NCBI GenBank assembly: GCA_003508835.1
Contig: PUFA01000211.1
Location: forward strand, 1,860,001-1,924,000
Direction: 5' to 3'
Length of the DNA: 64,000 bases
Origin: Eonycteris spelaea
Lineage: Eukaryota > Chordata > Mammalia > Chiroptera > Pteropodidae
The notes below the pieces were generated by a model. The model ran no database searches. It was given only the letters and a program-made list of their open reading frames with translations, and was not told the origin of the DNA. The translations under genes and the position numbers were made by a program. Below, one piece after another: positions 61,885 through 64,000 of this stretch; within the stretch, counting starts at the first letter, position 1, and each line of letters opens with the position of its first letter.

Positions 61885-62035
61885 TTCTAAAAAAACTTTC
61901 TGCAGGGATGGAAATATTCTGTAGCTATGCTAGCTTGGATGTAGCCATGTGAGGCTATTGAGCTCTTGAAATGCGGTTAGTGCCATCAAGGCACTGATTT
62001 AATTTTATTTGAATTAACTTAAATGTGATTAGCTA
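61885..62035. mobile_element. old non-autonomous DNA transposon (hAT-like)
   Basis: The stretch with ACTTTCTGCAGGGATGGAA, then a CCATGTGAGGCTATTGAGC block and a TTTAATTTTATTT spacer, matches a common mammalian MER-type DNA repeat. It begins about 140 bases upstream of the FAM50B-type start codon, so it sits in the likely promoter-proximal region. Confidence 0.55.
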
Positions 62036-63079
62036 CAGATGACTCGTGGCTCTCATACTGGACAGGGCAAGGCTAAATTTTGGGAGCTGCACATGGAGAG
62101 GGTTGGTCAACAGAGTAAACTATTACCTGTCCAGGTACCTCTACCTTGTCGAGCACAGAGATGCAAAAACCAGAGCACCAAGAAGCAGGCCTGCAGTGAA
62201 CCTAGGCTTGAATTCCAGTGTGTTGACCACAAGAAAACAGAGTCTGTGAGCAAAATGCACCGCCCCCCCCCCCCTGCAACCAGCAAAGCTGGCCCTATCT
62301 CCTCAATCAGGTACGTGGCTCCTCCAAGGGACACAGCAAGTGAGGGGAGAAGGGTCAGGCAGAAGCATCTTCCAGTACTTCCCTAGAGGATAGTAATGGT
62401 AGCTGTCTCCATTAATGTGTTACTGAGGAGACAGGGCCGTGTTAGTGCTGTCCCTATCTCTCCCTTAAGAATCATTTCTGCAGTGAATACTTGTTGAGTA
62501 TATCTTGTACCCGATGCTATAGTGTCTATAAACAGTGTGGGCACAGCTCTGATTGCTGTGGAAAACAAGGCATTGTGGGAACTGGAGCAGGCAGAGGAGA
62601 TCTAGTACGAAACTGCCTTTTTGGTGTTTTGGCCAAAGCAGAGTGATGCACCCCCAACCATAATTTTATTGAGCTCAACTTGAGCCAACAGTCCACCTCA
62701 TGCACTGCAGCTCTGTCATCCATCTTCTGGACCATCCCCCACCCTCCTAGAATTTTCCACAGTCCTCTGGAATACAGCATCTCATTAGCATACTCTTCTA
62801 AATTCTCAGCCACCCCTCCAAACCTTCCTTTTGCCTTCTTGCCTAACAGTGGAACCTGGCTATTCCCTGTGGAGGTCATTTCTCCCTGCAGCTCCCTGAA
62901 GTAGAGGTGGTTTTCCTCTGATGTTTCACATCATCTCAAAGTCCAAAATCTAAAAGTGTCTTGGCTCTTTCAAAAATATTTCTTCTATTCTCTATAAAAC
63001 CCCTTAAAGCTCATGCAGTTCCAGTGCCACTGGCCCTGTTGTTGCTGTCATCTCTGAAATTCTCTGTCTTGAAACCTTG
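62036..63079. other. unassigned DNA upstream of the FAM50B-type gene
   Basis: No CpG-rich promoter, exon or confident repeat seen. Confidence 0.5.
62264..62275. repeat. C homopolymer
   Basis: Twelve Cs in a row, a likely length-error site. Confidence 0.9.
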
Positions 63080-63815
63080 GGATTAGCCCTGGCTCAGCTG
63101 CCTTCCTCCTCCTTCTTCATCCACACAATCCTGGATGTTGTCAGTGTGACCTACCCAACACTTGACCTCTTCACTTCTGATAACCTCTTCCCTCACCACA
63201 CTCTAGATCTTATCACTAAATACCCCATCTCCAAAATCTTAACTATTACTTCCTTTTCTTCCCACTTACTTACTTAGTGCCCCAAACTGCAGTTGTCCTG
63301 ATAGCTTGAGATCCTACATTCAAAGACCTCATCTCCTCTCCATTATCATTACACCTTCATATGCTTACTCTCTCCTGACACACCAGAAATTGCACATATT
63401 CACAACTCTCATGTTCCTTTCCTTTCCTGGAAAAACCCGAATCCTGGTTAAACTCAGCTCCCCGTCTTCTTAGTTCCTAATCTCAGGCTGCTGAAGGTCA
63501 CTGGAGAAAATGGTACAACTGTTTCTATCTAGTCTTACTTTAAATTCATGACCTCAAACATCCAAAAGACACTCAAAACTGCCTGCAGATTCTACTACAC
63601 TGCCCCAGCAGCGTGTTTGTTGTCCTGCTCTTCAAGACAACTATTTCATACCTCCTCCTATATCTCCTCACACCTCCAGACTCTCCTGCCTCTCCCCAAG
63701 CCCCAAGTTGGCTGGTAAATATTTGCCAGCACACAACTGAATAGAGTTCTTTCTTCTGATTCCAACATAGATATTCTTGGATAATAGAATTGTACATCTC
63801 CCTCCCAAGCTTCAT
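63080..63815 (+). mobile_element. possible L2 ORF2 remnant
   Basis: C/T-rich text such as CTCTTCACTTCTGATAACC and CTCTTCCCTCACCACAC recalls the endonuclease region of L2. A weak impression only. Confidence 0.3.
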
Positions 63816-64000
63816 AGCCTAAAAACTGCATCAATCTAGTTAGAGCTCCTCTATATAGCAGTTTCCCCCAAATATGTGTTCTGTGAAAAGAGGGTTCTAA
63901 ATTCAGAAAACTAATTCAGAAACTCTGAGTTAAAGAAAATTTAACAGATTCTTTACTGTGAGTCTTTAATATGCTTGTTTCCACTGGGACTCCCCAAGAA

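Overview
The window is non-coding-rich nuclear DNA from a placental mammal. Ancient MIR and L2 repeats, MaLR (MLT1/MST-type) LTRs, MER5/hAT and Tigger-type DNA transposons and several layers of L1 are all recognisable. Long open frames are almost absent and AT-rich microsatellites are common. A complete 5S rRNA-derived SINE (10877-11219) is the best lineage marker. Families of this kind are known from fruit bats (Pteropodidae) and also from the springhare; I saw no Alu, B1/B2, BovB, canine tRNA-Lys or other lineage-specific SINE. A fruit bat is my best inference, not a proven identity.

Layout. 1-7000: mostly unassigned DNA with old MIR, L2-like and L1 pieces. 7003-7466: a short, 5'-truncated L1 on the minus strand with a clear target-site duplication. 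About 8395-15362: a nearly full-length minus-strand L1 whose ORFs are decayed, split by the 5S SINE. 15.4-22.4 kb: unassigned DNA with L1 3' pieces, one MIR, an (AT)n tract and a perfect hairpin. 22439-28200: a decayed endogenous retrovirus with a 5' LTR, a tRNA-Ser-like primer binding site and gag-, protease-, RT-, RNase H-, integrase- and env-like remnants, but no visible 3' LTR. 28.2-38 kb: MaLR, MIR, L2 and L1 pieces and a large GT/GA microsatellite. 38045-39990: a second L1 copy that keeps only its 5' part. 40-60 kb: L1, MLT1, Tigger/MER2, MST/MLT, L2 and MIR pieces, an old L1 split by a Tigger-like element, a tRNA-Val-like segment and two MER5 copies.

The only recognisable protein gene is an intronless, GC-rich FAM50B-type gene on the minus strand at 60738-61749. 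It aligns from start to stop and has a polyadenylation signal downstream. Two frameshifts interrupt it and there is no premature stop before the first. It is either a recently inactivated retrogene or an intact gene with sequence errors.

There is no operon-like organisation. The window reads as a gene desert around a single retrogene. I found no convincing previously undescribed system. The most useful observations are the frameshifted FAM50B, the nested 5S SINE with its exact duplication, and the odd 3' boundary of the retrovirus. Repeat family names and boundaries come from memory of consensus sequences, not from a search, so edges may be off by tens of bases.
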